DNA from: Rhypophila decipiens
Taxonomy: Eukaryota; Ascomycota; Sordariomycetes; Sordariales; Naviculisporaceae
Length of the DNA stretch: 64,000 nucleotides
Assembly: GCA_033297075.1 (NCBI GenBank)
Contig: MU858177.1
Coordinates: 44,764-108,763, forward strand
Direction: 5' to 3'
The translations under genes and the position numbers were made by a program. Below, in pieces: positions 21,933-33,178 of the stretch (position 1 is its first letter; each line of letters opens with the position of its first letter). The notes under the pieces were generated by a model. It made no database searches. It saw only the letters and a program-made list of their open reading frames with translations, and had not been told where the DNA came from.

Positions 21933-22236
21933 ATGATCTGTCCTATCGAGAACCCACAGGAGCCCATCAGACCAGTATACTGGGACTCGGACTCTCCTCC
22001 CTTCACTCCCGTTCCTCTTCCTCTATTCGGTGAGATCAACGAGCACGTTCGAATGGTATCGGTGAGTTCTATCTCTTTCAGGTCTGATCTTGAAGAGCTT
22101 CCCCTGTGCTAATCATGATATTCAGGACGGCATTCCCGGCGTTCGCTGTGCCGTGTGCAGAGACAAGGGAATCGAGACTTGGGTTGTCCCTGGTTTGCCA
22201 TGCAGCGAGTGCCAGACTCCAGCACCTGCCCAATGA
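21933..22236 (+). CDS. 79-residue protein with paired CxxC motifs (putative zinc knuckle)
   Basis: Two exons, 21933-22061 and 22126-22236, join in phase 0 to 79 residues. The 64-nt intron has a GTGAGT donor, a TGCTAATC branch-like site and a TTCAG acceptor. The N-terminal half is proline-rich (PPFTPVPLPLFG). The C-terminal half carries CAVC and CSEC separated by 14 residues, a spacing suited to one zinc ion. No signal peptide is present. I recognise no family. The clean splice sites, sensible codon use and cysteine spacing support a real short gene, which gene finders may miss because neither exon exceeds 130 nt. Confidence 0.6.
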
Positions 22237-25162
22237 GAAAGGAACATGACGGTTACATTTCCTTAATACAGCCGCTATAGACCACCAAGCATAGCTTGGT
22301 GACATTAACTGCTAGAGAGATGAGAGACTTGACAAGTTCACCATACGGATGGTGACCTTCTGACTGGGGATTTTCCATTGTTTGTTTGCACGTGAATTTG
22401 ACGGAGCATTGGTACACATATGGCACTTTTCATTCGAGGTTCGGAGGATATCTTTGTTTTCCCATGTTTGCTAGACTTGATCCGGCGGTCGTTGTCTTTG
22501 GAGCCTTTACGCTCAGAGCATTGGAGGAAGGAATCTCGCTAGACAGTCACATCAAATCCTAGAGTGCCTTATCCGACGATCCATGAGTTCCTTGGTACAA
22601 AAGGCGCAATCCATATGCAGATCTGCCACACTCACCCATCATACATGACACTAATTCAAGTACTGCCCGGGTCTTGGCATACGAGCGGAGTCGCATTATG
22701 GTTCGATTCTGACACTGTTCTATCTGCGGATCGGCCTATATTGGCCGCCTATAGGCTACAACCATATCAGATGGCTAGCTTGCTGGTTCTTATCTGACTG
22801 CAACCAGCTTTGGGGCCAGAGAACCCCCAACCGGTGAAAACAAGGCACAAAAGAAATCGCGCCGAGTCGGGCCGGAAAGGTGGACAATATGATACAAAAC
22901 TGGTCTAACGGAGCGTCTTCCGGGGATCGTGATTGGGGATACCATGTTTGCTACCATCTCACCAGCAAGTCACTCTCAGCCAATGATAAGTAAGCAAGGA
23001 TTGTTCTCACATCCATGATATATAGCCATGTACGGATGCAAGTAGAGCTTACTGATCAAAACTCCTCTCCTTGTCTACCCCCGCCCCTTTGTTACGGCGG
23101 GTCCAACCCCTGATAAAGGTGGACCCGTTGCCAGGCCACCCATCAGGGGCAATCAAAACATACCCGAAAGCCCACAGACACAATGTCAACCCTTGAACAT
23201 GGCATCATTTTGAGTATCGCTACAAAACACGGACCATACTCTATAGTATTGAACCATGTGCAGCACCTCATGTCTCGTAATTTTGTTCCCTCCGCCCCTT
23301 CACTTTCAATGCTCGCCTTCAATTGCGCACCTACTACCAAGTGTAAAGATTCCACTCTCAAGATTCTAGTCTTCTTGGATAGCTGCTTACTCTTTCCCGT
23401 CCGATAAATGAGTCGACGTAGCACACAGCAAGACCCTCGCTACCTCGATGGTGGCCGACTGTTTCACGGGTACCGCCACACGGGTGTGCGACCTTCGTCC
23501 AGTCTTCTTCTCGGGTCTAAGATTCTGGTTGTCTGTGTTCAGCCCTTGAGATCCGGCCGGTTTGTTCGGGTCGTGGAATTCCACCGCAGTTGAACCGGTC
23601 TTCCTTGTGGGTGCAGTCTCACTCTTAGGCCACAGGAATACAAGCAAGCGGGCCCTCGATGGACTCAGCCTGTAACTGTACCACCGTTCTGCCGCTTTCC
23701 TTCTCCAGCTGGGTGGTACGGTTGAACCATTTTTGCCTGCCGGGCTCGAGACAGAGCATACAGTGTCTGGCCCCGGGATTCGATCCCGTGGAGTGAGTAT
23801 GAGACACCTCGAACCAACTTGAGGATGAGGATTATGTTCCATCTCTATTCTTTTTGCTTTTTTTCCTTTGCTCTCTCGTCTCCTTTTCTCCCCACAAGAG
23901 ACTTTCCATATTCACGACAAAGATCCTAACCTGTCAATGGTGTCAGGTGACATCGCCACTCCCGAGCTGTCAAGATCTCATCCCAGCTGCGAGAGTGCTG
24001 AATCTTGGTTCTCAGGCGCCTGTCATGAGTTCTCGTGCATTGCAGATCACTTGGCTATCGAGGCAAAATCCCTTGGGCCCCATGCGGGTTTGTCAGACGC
24101 CTCGACGCCACGATCCTGTATACCAGTCCAAGAGGAGTTTAGTGAACCAGTAGTCTCGGAAAGGGCTGGATCCTCGCGACATGTTACTGGTTGATCCGGG
24201 ACTGGCTGCATATCTCCGTGGCTGTGTAACGTGAAGGCACATACTGCGGGCGGCATGTTCCTGTGGAAGCTATTGAACAAGCCAGCCACAAAGAAAGTGT
24301 CACGAGTACGGTACCGCGTAAAGAGGGAATCGACTTTCCTGCCTGCAGGTTTGTCCATCGCGGGGTGAACGCTGGCTGGCTGTCTTCATGTTTGTCTCGA
24401 GGATGCTGCCTGTTTCCACACCTCGCTTAGGCACCTCCTAGCTCGAGGCTCCTTCGATACAGGCAGGTCTTAGACCTACCTGGCGGATCCGATGTCGCCA
24501 TTTTCACCTATCTCGGTGTTTAGCCACCACCTACGTCGTATTCCATCCTCATGATGGCTGGAAGAAAAGAGGGGCTTCTCCTCCCTTAGTCTTGATTATT
24601 ATTGCCTTCTTAGACCTTCCTGGCCATCAAAGGTTTCCTTCGTCTATCGTAACAGCCGCGAGACGAGAAGCGCGCGACTCTTGAACCGAGAGAATCAACT
24701 ACTCCGGAAACAAGAAGCCCCTCGCCTGTCCCACGATCCCGATGACGACCCCATACCAGTGTCAAATACCGTACGGAAGAATGAGTAAGAGTCCAACATG
24801 CCTTTTTCCTCCCCTCTTCGAAACCTGATCCACCCGTGACCCGACTGAGCGTTCCCAGTGTAACAACTTGGTGATGTTGCATCTCCGGCTCCGCTCACCT
24901 TGAATGTCTTGGGATAGTCACCTCGCTGGATCAAGGTGCCTCACTGTCGGGTTAATGATCATCATGAAATCCCCCCATGAGCTAAGGATCAGTTTCTGAG
25001 CTCATATACAGGCTACCTCTCAAGATAATGGGCAGTCCACTGCTGGGTATTTAGCTGGCGTTTTAGCGCTCAATATTTTTTAATGCCCATGAAAGTCGTT
25101 ATCGAGTCAGCACGATACCCATCTCGCGAAGCGAACAACAACGGAAAGAAATATAAAAAAAC
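22237..25162. other. Gene-poor region
   Basis: A 2.9-kb stretch without a supportable gene. The longest frame (minus strand, 23387-23842) has no recognisable domain. There is no long terminal repeat or transposase similarity that I can see. The last ~100 bases before 25163 contain A-rich sequence that should form the leader of the next gene. Confidence 0.45.
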
Positions 25163-25495
25163 ATGTCCACCGCCGTCAAAGTCATGGTTGAGAAGCTCAT
25201 GCAAGACAACGGAGCGACCTATCAGAATATGGAATACGACGTCTTGATCAGAGTCCCCGTCCAAGACGGGACGGGTATCAAGATTGGAGCGTCAAGGGAA
25301 GCGCTCGAGTTTTATCTCAAGACAAAGAGAGAGGAGATGGAGTTTTATCATTCGTGGGTGAGCAAGGCCAAGGTGAATGTACGTTGTTCTTTCCTATCCG
25401 TGACGCACCCGCTCCCTAACTATGCGCAGTCAAGGCTAAGACCAGACTCTGTCAGGGCGATGGCGGATTCCACATTTTCAAACTTCATAATGTGA
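25163..25495 (+). CDS. Small-protein tandem family, member A
   Basis: The frame is open for 110 residues. A 51-nt intron with GT-AG ends (25379-25429, with CCTAAC before the acceptor) is likely and would leave 93 residues in the same frame. Because the intron length is a multiple of three and has no stop, both forms are translatable. The central part (VLIRVPVQDG, then ASREALEFYLKTKREEMEFYHSW) lines up with members B and C at 26356 and 27929. Shared positions are a hydrophobic strand, a helix with an EAL/EGL/EAV core, a basic KR or KK pair, an E-x-x-x-W end. The C-terminal P-x-L-x-I and EYSW blocks of B and C are missing, so A is a truncated or diverged copy. The function is unknown. Confidence 0.5.
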   Translation: MSTAVKVMVEKLMQDNGATYQNMEYDVLIRVPVQDGTGIKIGASREALEFYLKTKREEMEFYHSWVSKAKVNVRCSFLSVTHPLPNYAQSRLRPDSVRAMADSTFSNFIM

Positions 25496-26355
25496 CCATG
25501 CCGCAGTGATGGGCTGTCGTGGCGGGAATTCTGGGTGACTCGCTGCGGTCAATGGGGCGTGTGCTTGCTGGCGTATCTGGATGAAATCAGTTGGCCCAGT
25601 TGTTCGATATTGCGAGGTTCGACTTATATGAGGTGCCGAGCGTTGACAAACACAAACATACTGCAATATCTCTACTTCCTTTCAAAGGGCATCGCTACAA
25701 GTCCCAACACCAGGATCAGAATCCGGCGCTAAGCCTATAACATCATAGTCTTCTGTGATTTATACTGTTGGCTGGCTTTTTGGTGACGATATCAATTCAC
25801 GACTGTGATAGTTGGCCCCAGGAAATATTGCGGGTCTTTGTTTCATGTTTGGTTTGCTTGGAGTTGAAAACATAGTGGCCATGTTTGGATATTCCTGCTC
25901 ATTTCTCGATAGTGATTCTCAGACCATCGCACCACATGAGACGGTACGCACACGGAGGCTGATAAAGAAATGAACTCTTCATCGCTCTGCTGCCTTTGAT
26001 CGCGCGGACCCAACTTCGCTCTCAACTTGCATCCTTGATAGCTGACCAAGTCTTGATTATCCCATGGGCGCCAACCGTGTCCATCATGATCGCCAACATG
26101 ATCAAATGCTGTGATCGGGCGTCTCTTTGCGCTCTGCAAGTATAAGAGCATACCTTTGAAGCGAGGTTTCCATCTGTCGCGGATTACCATCAGTACCGAA
26201 AGCAACTCCAGCAGCTACCAACAACCGATACTCCACATCAATTCAACCCTCAGCATCAAAGTTCTTTCTCAGGCACGAAACCACAAAATATAGCGCCTAC
26301 TTCCTCTTGACACGATCATCCAATACCCTGACTCTCGACGAATATCGCTTCCAAA
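25496..26355. other. Intergenic region between family members A and B
   Basis: No gene was seen. TATAAG at 26141-26146 lies about 215 bp before the start codon of member B and is a plausible core promoter, giving a leader of roughly 180 nt. Confidence 0.45.
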
Positions 26356-26700
26356 ATGTCCACATTTCTAAAGGACTGTATCATCGCCTATTTCAAGGAA
26401 AATAGAACCAAGTTCGGCATCGATAACGAAAGATACGAGGGGGATGACGGGGTTATGCTAATCGTTGATGACTGCCACTATTACCAAGCTGGCTCGGAAG
26501 CATCGAAAGGAAAAATGACCAAGGAGGGCTTGGAAGAGCACATGAAGGCGCTTCGCCGCGAGGGCAAGATAGAGAGCAGCGGCTGGAAGTTTCCTGGCAA
26601 AGCACCCCCGGAACTCAAAATATTCTTCCCGGGCTTCGTGGTCCCGGAACCCAACGAGTATAGCTGGTGGAGACTACACGACCCCAATGATTATATCTGA
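26356..26700 (+). CDS. Small-protein tandem family, member B
   Basis: A 114-residue intron-less, acidic protein starting MSTFLKD. The order of blocks is DDGVMLIVDD, a gap, KEGLEEHMKALRREGKIES, GWKFPGKAPPELKIFFPG and EYSWW. The helix-turn-strand pattern around residues 57-95 is reminiscent of a winged-helix fold, but this is inference. The same blocks occur in the gene at 27929, and the central ones in the gene at 25163, all on the same strand and within 3.2 kb. There is no signal peptide or transmembrane segment, so it is probably cytosolic or nuclear. I do not recognise the family and assign no function. Confidence 0.62.
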   Translation: MSTFLKDCIIAYFKENRTKFGIDNERYEGDDGVMLIVDDCHYYQAGSEASKGKMTKEGLEEHMKALRREGKIESSGWKFPGKAPPELKIFFPGFVVPEPNEYSWWRLHDPNDYI

Positions 26701-27928
26701 TTCAACAGGGGTGGACGAACCTGATGCTGAGGAGCATGGTGGGACTGTCGGTCCCTCAGGGGGATTTGAATGTCCCCTACTCTGTTCTCGGTGTCATTAC
26801 ATGTCCGTTATTTCATTTGTTAGACGTTCAGCTGTCGTCGGTCTTGTGGACTTGTTGAGACAGAGTCTGGATACCCAGTCCAGTGATTGAGAGGATTGAA
26901 AGGCCAGAAACCAGTGCTCGAATTAGAAAAGAAAGACAAACAACTCGCTTGTTTGATGTTCTCATCCTTGTCGCTTCGTTACTTGACGATGGCCCTGCGT
27001 CTGTTTGTATGCTTTGGGACAACCGGCTGGTTTCCCTGACCCGTACCACCTTTTAGAATTTCGACTTTGTCATGCAAATGATCAATTGCAAATTTTCGCC
27101 AGCTGGGTAGCCCCAAGTGTGTCGAGAACGGTCACAGAAATGACGGCCGAGGGTATTTACAACAGGAAAAGGTGCTACTGTCTGTGAACCAAGGGTACCG
27201 GGAAGCCCTATCAGTTGGATGGAGACCTTTGTATGCGTTGGCAAGTGTCATGGGTCTTGTCCGTAGCAGACCTTGGTGACATTTCTGCTGATGATCAGTT
27301 TTGATCCCAAGTATCAGCGCTTGGCCTCCTGAAACCTTTTGCCCCGCTACTCATTGTTCCAATTCTTGCCAGAATCGGCAGGTAATCCGAAGTTCAGGGC
27401 CTTCTTTATTGATCACCGACTTCTTTCAAGGCCCGGCTTTGTCAATATCAACCTCATGTGACAACGCCTGCGCAGGGCATGTCTGATAAGGATCGCAATG
27501 AGTCGCGAATACACCATCCAAAAGACAGAACTTGAGCATACAAGGACAGATATGGGCTACATCAAGATGTTAGACACATCCTGATGCACGAAAAAGCGAA
27601 TCATGGACAGCTTTCGCCGGTAAAATGGAACAACAGTCCTCGATCCTCAAGTATATAAAGCCCCTGACTTCGCCCCTTTCTCTCTTTCTTTCCTCTCTCT
27701 CAAACCTTTCTCCATCAGCATCAACACTTCTGCACTCGCACTTCCTCAACAGCTCAACTATACTCTCTGACAACCAATCCCTTACAGCTCAACAAACCCG
27801 CCTCGCTCTCCACCAGACATCACAAGTCTACATATACTCCCAAGTCATCCAAGTGTCACCAAAAGAATCCCCAAAGTCAACAACCATCTACCCACTAGTC
27901 TCACCGCTCGGTCGATCTTACCCTAAAC
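26701..27928. other. Intergenic region with promoter of member C
   Basis: The 1.2-kb interval has no supportable gene. A strong TATA box (TATATAAA, 27652-27659) is followed by a CT-rich tract (about 27675-27710), a standard fungal core promoter. The leader of member C would be about 230 nt long. An open frame in the leader (27625-28005) overlaps the gene in another frame and is not supported. Confidence 0.5.
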
Positions 27929-28315
27929 ATGTCTTACTTTGGCGACAAACTGATGAAAGATTTCGAGGAAGTCTTCGGGGCGGAGTGTGGGTTGGACGAA
28001 TATGATGACGGAACCGACATCGGGGCTGTATTCAAAATTGACGACCTTAACTTCGACCCGTCAGGGGTCTTCCCGCATGGGGTCCAAAAGAAGTCCCCTG
28101 AAGCGGTCTTTTGGATTTTCGAACGATACAAAAAGCAAGGCCTCCTCGAGTACAATTACTGGACCCTCCCGAAGAACCGCAATGAACCCCATCTTCGTAT
28201 CGCCCTTGGTGGCATGCCCGCGCGCGCCGAGTACTCTTGGGATAAGAAAGAGGAGAGAAAAAGGGAGAGAGAGAGAAAGAGGGAAGAAGAAAGAAGAAGA
28301 CAAAGAGCACGCTAG
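27929..28315 (+). CDS. Small-protein tandem family, member C, with charged Arg/Glu tail
   Basis: A 128-residue intron-less protein starting MSYFGDK. Residues 1-105 carry the family blocks: FKIDDLNF, SPEAVFWIFERYKKQGLLEY, YWTLPKN, PHLRIALGG and EYSW. After EYSW the protein continues into a ~24-residue tail made almost only of Lys, Arg and Glu, encoded by a purine-rich GA/AAG repeat. Members A and B lack this tail, so it probably arose by repeat expansion. The tail could form a charged single helix. Start choice is supported by the shared MS-x(2-3) opening of the three members and the TATA box 270 bp upstream. Function unknown. Confidence 0.62.
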   Translation: MSYFGDKLMKDFEEVFGAECGLDEYDDGTDIGAVFKIDDLNFDPSGVFPHGVQKKSPEAVFWIFERYKKQGLLEYNYWTLPKNRNEPHLRIALGGMPARAEYSWDKKEERKRERERKREEERRRQRAR

Positions 28316-29614
28316 GCGCATTGCATTTCTCGGTTACGCCATTACGCTGGTATTTCTCGTTTCGTTCGCGCTGTCTTGTGGGTTTTGGAGCCCGTCTGCT
28401 TGATGGTCTCGTCCTTGCCGCTGGATCATCAATGTCGATAATTCTTCGTCCAGAGTTGCTTGGGGTCCGCGACGTTCTCAAGCCGTGCTCTCCTTTCAAC
28501 ATTGCGAAGCCAGTGACTGGTGGGATATTCTTCTTGGATCGTTGATTTACATCATCCGATTGTCTTTGCGTTGATTTTTACTTTCTCATTACTCCCTGCG
28601 ATTAGGCTCTTTCTATTTCGCTGTTGGCAGGGGTCGGTTCCCTATATCTGGATGTTGTTCCTGGTCTTCGGGATTTTGCGATTTGGATCGTCGACTGGCA
28701 TCTTGTGCTTTGTCAACAGACCCCTTCATTTTCTTATTCTTTGTCTCTGCGTTGAGTTTTAGTCATGATTCATTGGCATTCGTTGTTTTATTTCTCTGTG
28801 CTATCTATCTGCGGTTAGTCGAGTCATTTCTGGGTGGCATTCCCCCTATCTAGTCTTTATGCCAATATATTCTTGTTTGTGGAGGACAACATCTGCACCC
28901 ACGTGACGTTGTATGTCAGTCCCTGCCTTGTAAGTGATATTGCTGTCGTCATCTGAGCCGATATGCCGAATAGCTCAGCTCTGATCTTCTCGTCAGATCT
29001 TGCTATATCCTGCATCAGTACATGGTATAACTGTAATGAGTGGTTTCTAGGCCTCATAAGGTGCACATGTGAAATCAAATGTTTTGGGTTGTCTACTCAA
29101 GCCGTTCATGACTATGCATCAGGGCTGTTTGGGATTCTACTCGCGCACCTGGCAAAGAAAAGGACGAAACAAAAATCTTTCCCATCGCAACCGGCTCCAC
29201 AACAAGGTAGGTATGGGATGGGAAAGTGATGAATTCAGTTTGGCTGTTAACACACAAATGATTGATACAAGGTTATCTCTCTGCGTGGCATAATGAACGC
29301 CAGAATCAACATTTTACCATGAGGCTCATAGGTCCCAAAGACACAACTCGAAGGCCCCTTCTAGCCTGCAACTACGAGAGACCACGGCATACTAAAGCAC
29401 CACGCCGTGAACAAGGATGGAATATGCCTTATTCTATGGAACCAATGGCCCTTGTTCATCGTGAACAACGCCTCTAATGATCATTAACAACAGCCCTCGC
29501 AGTACGCAACCCTGCTTATACGGCCTCTGTCGGGGGACTAAACAGGCCTTACTCCTCGTCAGTGTCCTTCCACGTAAAAGTCAAAAGTGCCTCTATTCTT
29601 TCGTCAATATGCGT
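28316..29614. other. Intergenic region
   Basis: A 1.3-kb T-rich stretch between the convergent member C and adenylosuccinate synthetase genes. The hydrophobic frames here (for example 28520-28762) reflect T-rich composition and are not called as genes. Confidence 0.5.
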
Positions 29615-31465
29615 TTACTCCTCAACACCGGCCCACTTGGTTCGGACAATCATGTCCTCGCGTTTGGGTCCAGTTCCGATCCAACCGACACGAACTCCCA
29701 CAAACTCTTCGATGAATTCTACGTAGGCCCGTGCTTGCTTGGGAAGATCGTACTGCAGGTTAATGGACGGTTAGCCTCATCTTCGGGCATGTAGGAGATA
29801 GCGAAAGTACGAGGCAGGCGAAACACGTACATAGGATTTGGCCGAGGTAGTCGGTGTCATCCAGCCAGGGAACTCTTTCCAGATGACCTCAAGGGAGTCG
29901 AGGGTGTCGAGGTCTGCTGGGAAGTAATCGACCTCTTCGCCAGTGGCGGGGTCTTTGTACCCCACCGCTACCTTGAGGGTCTCGAAGGTGTCGAGCACGT
30001 CGAGCTTGGTAATGTTGAGGACGGTGTAATGGTTGATGGCCGTCGAGTATTTTAGTACGACCAGATCAAGCCAGCCGCAGCGTCTTTTACGGCCAGTTGA
30101 AACGCCCCATTCACGACCAATCTCCTGCAGGGCGGTGCCTGCTTGTTCGAGATCCTCCGTCTTAAAGGGACCGCCACCTACTCTCGTGGTCTAAGAGTCG
30201 AAATGTTAATAAGGTGAGAAAGAACTGAACAGAGGATAAGGCGCGGGTTGAGGAGAGGGGTAAAAAGAGAACAAGAATATAATCAAGTGAAAATGAAGTA
30301 TTGTTGAATCCTAATCATGAAATGGCAGTGGGGGTCTGAAAGAAAAGGGGCACAAACATAGGCTTTTACCACGCCAACCACATTCTTGATCTTCTTGGGG
30401 TTGATGGCCAGACCCGTGAAGATGCCTCCTAACCCAGTGTTGCTGCTGGTTACATAGGGGTAGGTGCCATAGTCGATATCGAGCATGAGGGCGTTGGCGC
30501 CCTCGATTAGGATCTTGTAGTTGCGATCCTGGGCCTGCTTCATGTACTGCACGGCGTCGACGCAGTACTTGGCCAGCTTAGGCCGGTATTCCTTGAACCG
30601 CGCGATTTCCTCCTCGACATCGTACTGGAGCAGGTCGCCGAATCGCTTCTTGTACCCGGCGGCAAGCTGGCGCAGCTTGCGCTCAAAGACCTCTTCGTTG
30701 AAGATATCATGGACTCGTACACCGCTTCGCGCCGCCTTGGTGCTGTATGATGGGCCAATGCCTCTTCCTGTGGTGCCAATGGCACGCGAGCCGAGCTCAA
30801 CCTCCTCGAGACCGTCGACAGCGGCGTGGAGGTCAAAGTTGACCTGGCATCTGTCGGATACAAGGATACGGCCATGGACATCGGTGAGGCCCTTCTCCTC
30901 GAGCTCGGCGAGCTCCTTGAAGAAGCTGGGGACGTGGAAGACGACGCCGGAGCCGATCAGGTTCATGCAGTTGGGGTTGACGAGGCCCGAGGGTAGGAGA
31001 TGGAAGCTGTATGATACACCATTGGCGACTAATTTACGCGTGTCAGCGACGATCGTTGTGCGTGTTGCGACGCGACAATGACTATTGTCTCGCGACCCGG
31101 CGCCAAAACAGGGTAACAGAGGCTTTGTTGACATACCGATCGAATGGCCGGCATTGTGGCCGCCAGCGGCTCTTGCGCACAACTGCGCCTGGGGGCAGAG
31201 GATATCGGTAAGTTTTCCTGTATGGAAATTGTTCAGTTATTCCGATCGTTCAATCGTGGCATGCGATCGATGGATGTCGTGTCATCGAGACGCGGGGTAT
31301 CGTGCAGTTCAGGGGCGCAAAGTTTAAAGCGGTGTCCGTACCTTTACCCTCGTCACTGTAAGAGACAAAAGGAGTTAGTCCGAAATGGATTCAAAGAAGA
31401 AATGCCAGTAAGATTTGGAGAGTGTTGACTTACCCCCATTGTGATCCAAGAATGATAGTAGCCAT
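29615..31465 (-). CDS. ade12: Adenylosuccinate synthetase
   Basis: Six exons on the minus strand (31465-31434, 31355-31342, 31217-31137, 31028-30358, 30190-29831, 29752-29615) join to 431 residues, the normal length for the eukaryotic enzyme. It condenses IMP and aspartate using GTP to form adenylosuccinate, the first committed step from IMP to AMP, in the cytosol. Motifs seen are ILGSQWGDEGKGK at the N-terminus, the NAGHSI loop, [12 protein letters not shown], the [10 protein letters not shown] region, TTRVGGGPF and a C-terminal TGPKRED. All exon junctions keep frame. Exon 2 is a 14-nt micro-exon that encodes the catalytic DEGK loop. Five introns in the first two thirds are ordinary for filamentous fungi. 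The gene is a housekeeping purine gene and stands apart from its accessory surroundings. Confidence 0.95.
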
Positions 31466-32765
31466 GGTGAAATCCTCGATTCAGTCGCGCAAACCGAGAT
31501 CCAGGAAAGGTAGAAACAGCGCACGCCCAAGACACAATAATAAATGCCGCGAAAAAAATAATTGTTGCAGTGACTCGAACCCTCCACGCTCCGCTTCGGA
31601 TCTCAAATTCTCAATTCGCCTGGTGGGACTCGGTGCGGGGGAGGGGCAACCTCTTGAAAAACCCCACCACAGTTGTCGTGACGCAATCGGTGTCCCCTGT
31701 TCTTAGTCATTCAGCCACGGCCCGAGAAAGCTTGGCGCTTTCCTCCGATGTCGCTAGCGTCACCAGCTTCGCTTCCTTCCTTTACACTAGAAGAAGCTCA
31801 ACACAATGGTAGTTCAAAATGGAAACCAGTCGACTGCAAATGTCTTCCGACCCTTGGATTAATCCCAAGGCAGCTTTCTCTTGAGATCTGAAGTACCAGG
31901 TAGGTATGCAGCAGCAAGCGTGGTAGAAATTGCCCGAGTGCGACAGCGATGTTCAGAACGTTTCAATGGCTGGAATAAGAGACGGAAATAAGATGAAGAA
32001 CCGTGCGGAAGGCAGGGAACGAGGCGGCTCATTCTTGGACCCTTGAAAGAAGGTTGGATCTTGTCCGAATATCGAATCTCTCTCAGCCCAAAGCTTTCTC
32101 GTTGAGTTTGACTTTGGCGATCTTGACGATTGCTTCGGGAGCTTCCGTACAGTGCCAAGAGCACCGTCAAGACTGACTTCCGCCAAGACATCGCCGAAGA
32201 AGAACCCCGACTCAGTGGCATGATGGAACAAACAACAGTAAACAGAGACTTATTAGTTCACGTAATTGTTACATGAGAGCACACCCACACAGTCCGAGGC
32301 ATGGGGGGCTGGATTGTCAAATTTGGCAGAGTTCTGAGGTCGGAACTTCACTGCGACCCCAAACGTCAACCCTTGCCAGCGGGCAGGTGGGTGCCTGACT
32401 CACAAGGTCTGCAACACCACTCACTGGCAAGCTTTTGAGATCGCAAAGGTTGGTGCCCACAGGAGACTGACTGCTCAAGAGATTTTCTTCAAGACGCCCA
32501 AACATGCAGTAACGCAATTTTATATTGTCAATCAACTGGCTCCCCATCTATTCCATGTACACCATAGATCTCATCAACATTTCTTTTTCAGAACGGTCAT
32601 TACCGGTATTCCCATGAATGCAGGGCCAGTCATGTCTCTCAACGTATCCTCCGTCCCGGACAAAAAGTAAAAGAGAAATTTAAACTGGGTACATTCTCGT
32701 CGTCATTATCATTTCATCCACCCTTATCGTGTATACTGTGTTTCTTCCATATATTCCTCGACTCA
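31466..32765. other. Intergenic region
   Basis: The first few hundred bases are the promoter of the adenylosuccinate synthetase gene (minus strand). No other gene was identified. Minus-strand frames at 31859-32231 are mutually overlapping and without domain. Confidence 0.45.
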
Positions 32766-33178
32766 CTAGTATACATGTTCGCAAGTCCGAGTCGTCTTGT
32801 CTCTAAACCTGGAGGCCTCCAGGAGCTGACCACCACCTATTCCTAAACACCGCCGCCAGCAGATTGGATAACTTCGCCTCATGGCCTCGATGTAACACAT
32901 ACGGCAGGCAGGCTCGCTCTTTATTTGGACGTCGCTGATGGCCTCGTTTCGGGTGTATTTCTTGAGGTTTGGTTGTATCGTGGCTGAACCTCTGGACCAG
33001 CGAGAGCTGTTGCCGAGTCGCGGAGAGAGTCGAGCAAGGCCCTCTTCCACCTCGATGTGGTGGTTTGAGTCCTGTTGTTATTGTTATTTGGTGGCTTGAG
33101 TATGGAGGAAGAGTCAGAGTAGGCTGATGGAGCCATGCTCCCTGAGAGAGATTGAGTGTCGGCTGTTGGGTCGCTCAT
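32766..33178 (-). pseudogene. Possible broken small gene
   Basis: A frame from ATG 33178 encodes a Ser/Thr/Asn-rich N-terminus ending ALLDSLRDSATALAGPE. In another frame the sequence continues with a coding-like stretch (KKYTRNEAISDVQIKSEPACRMC, then EAMRRSYPICWRRC) to the stop at 32766. The two halves meet near 32990 and no intron of acceptable length can join them, so a single frameshift is the simplest reading. The CRMC and ICWRRC cysteines could be a small metal site. It lies beside other decayed genes. It could also be two unrelated random frames. Confidence 0.35.

Noticed and set aside
23387..23842. 151-codon minus frame and a tRNA-like GGGATTCGATCCCG near 23765
   Set aside because: The frame has no recognisable domain. 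The T-arm-like text cannot be extended to acceptor, D and anticodon arms.
28520..28762. Hydrophobic 80-codon frame
   Set aside because: The hydrophobicity follows from the T-rich 3' flank; no promoter, family or splice evidence.
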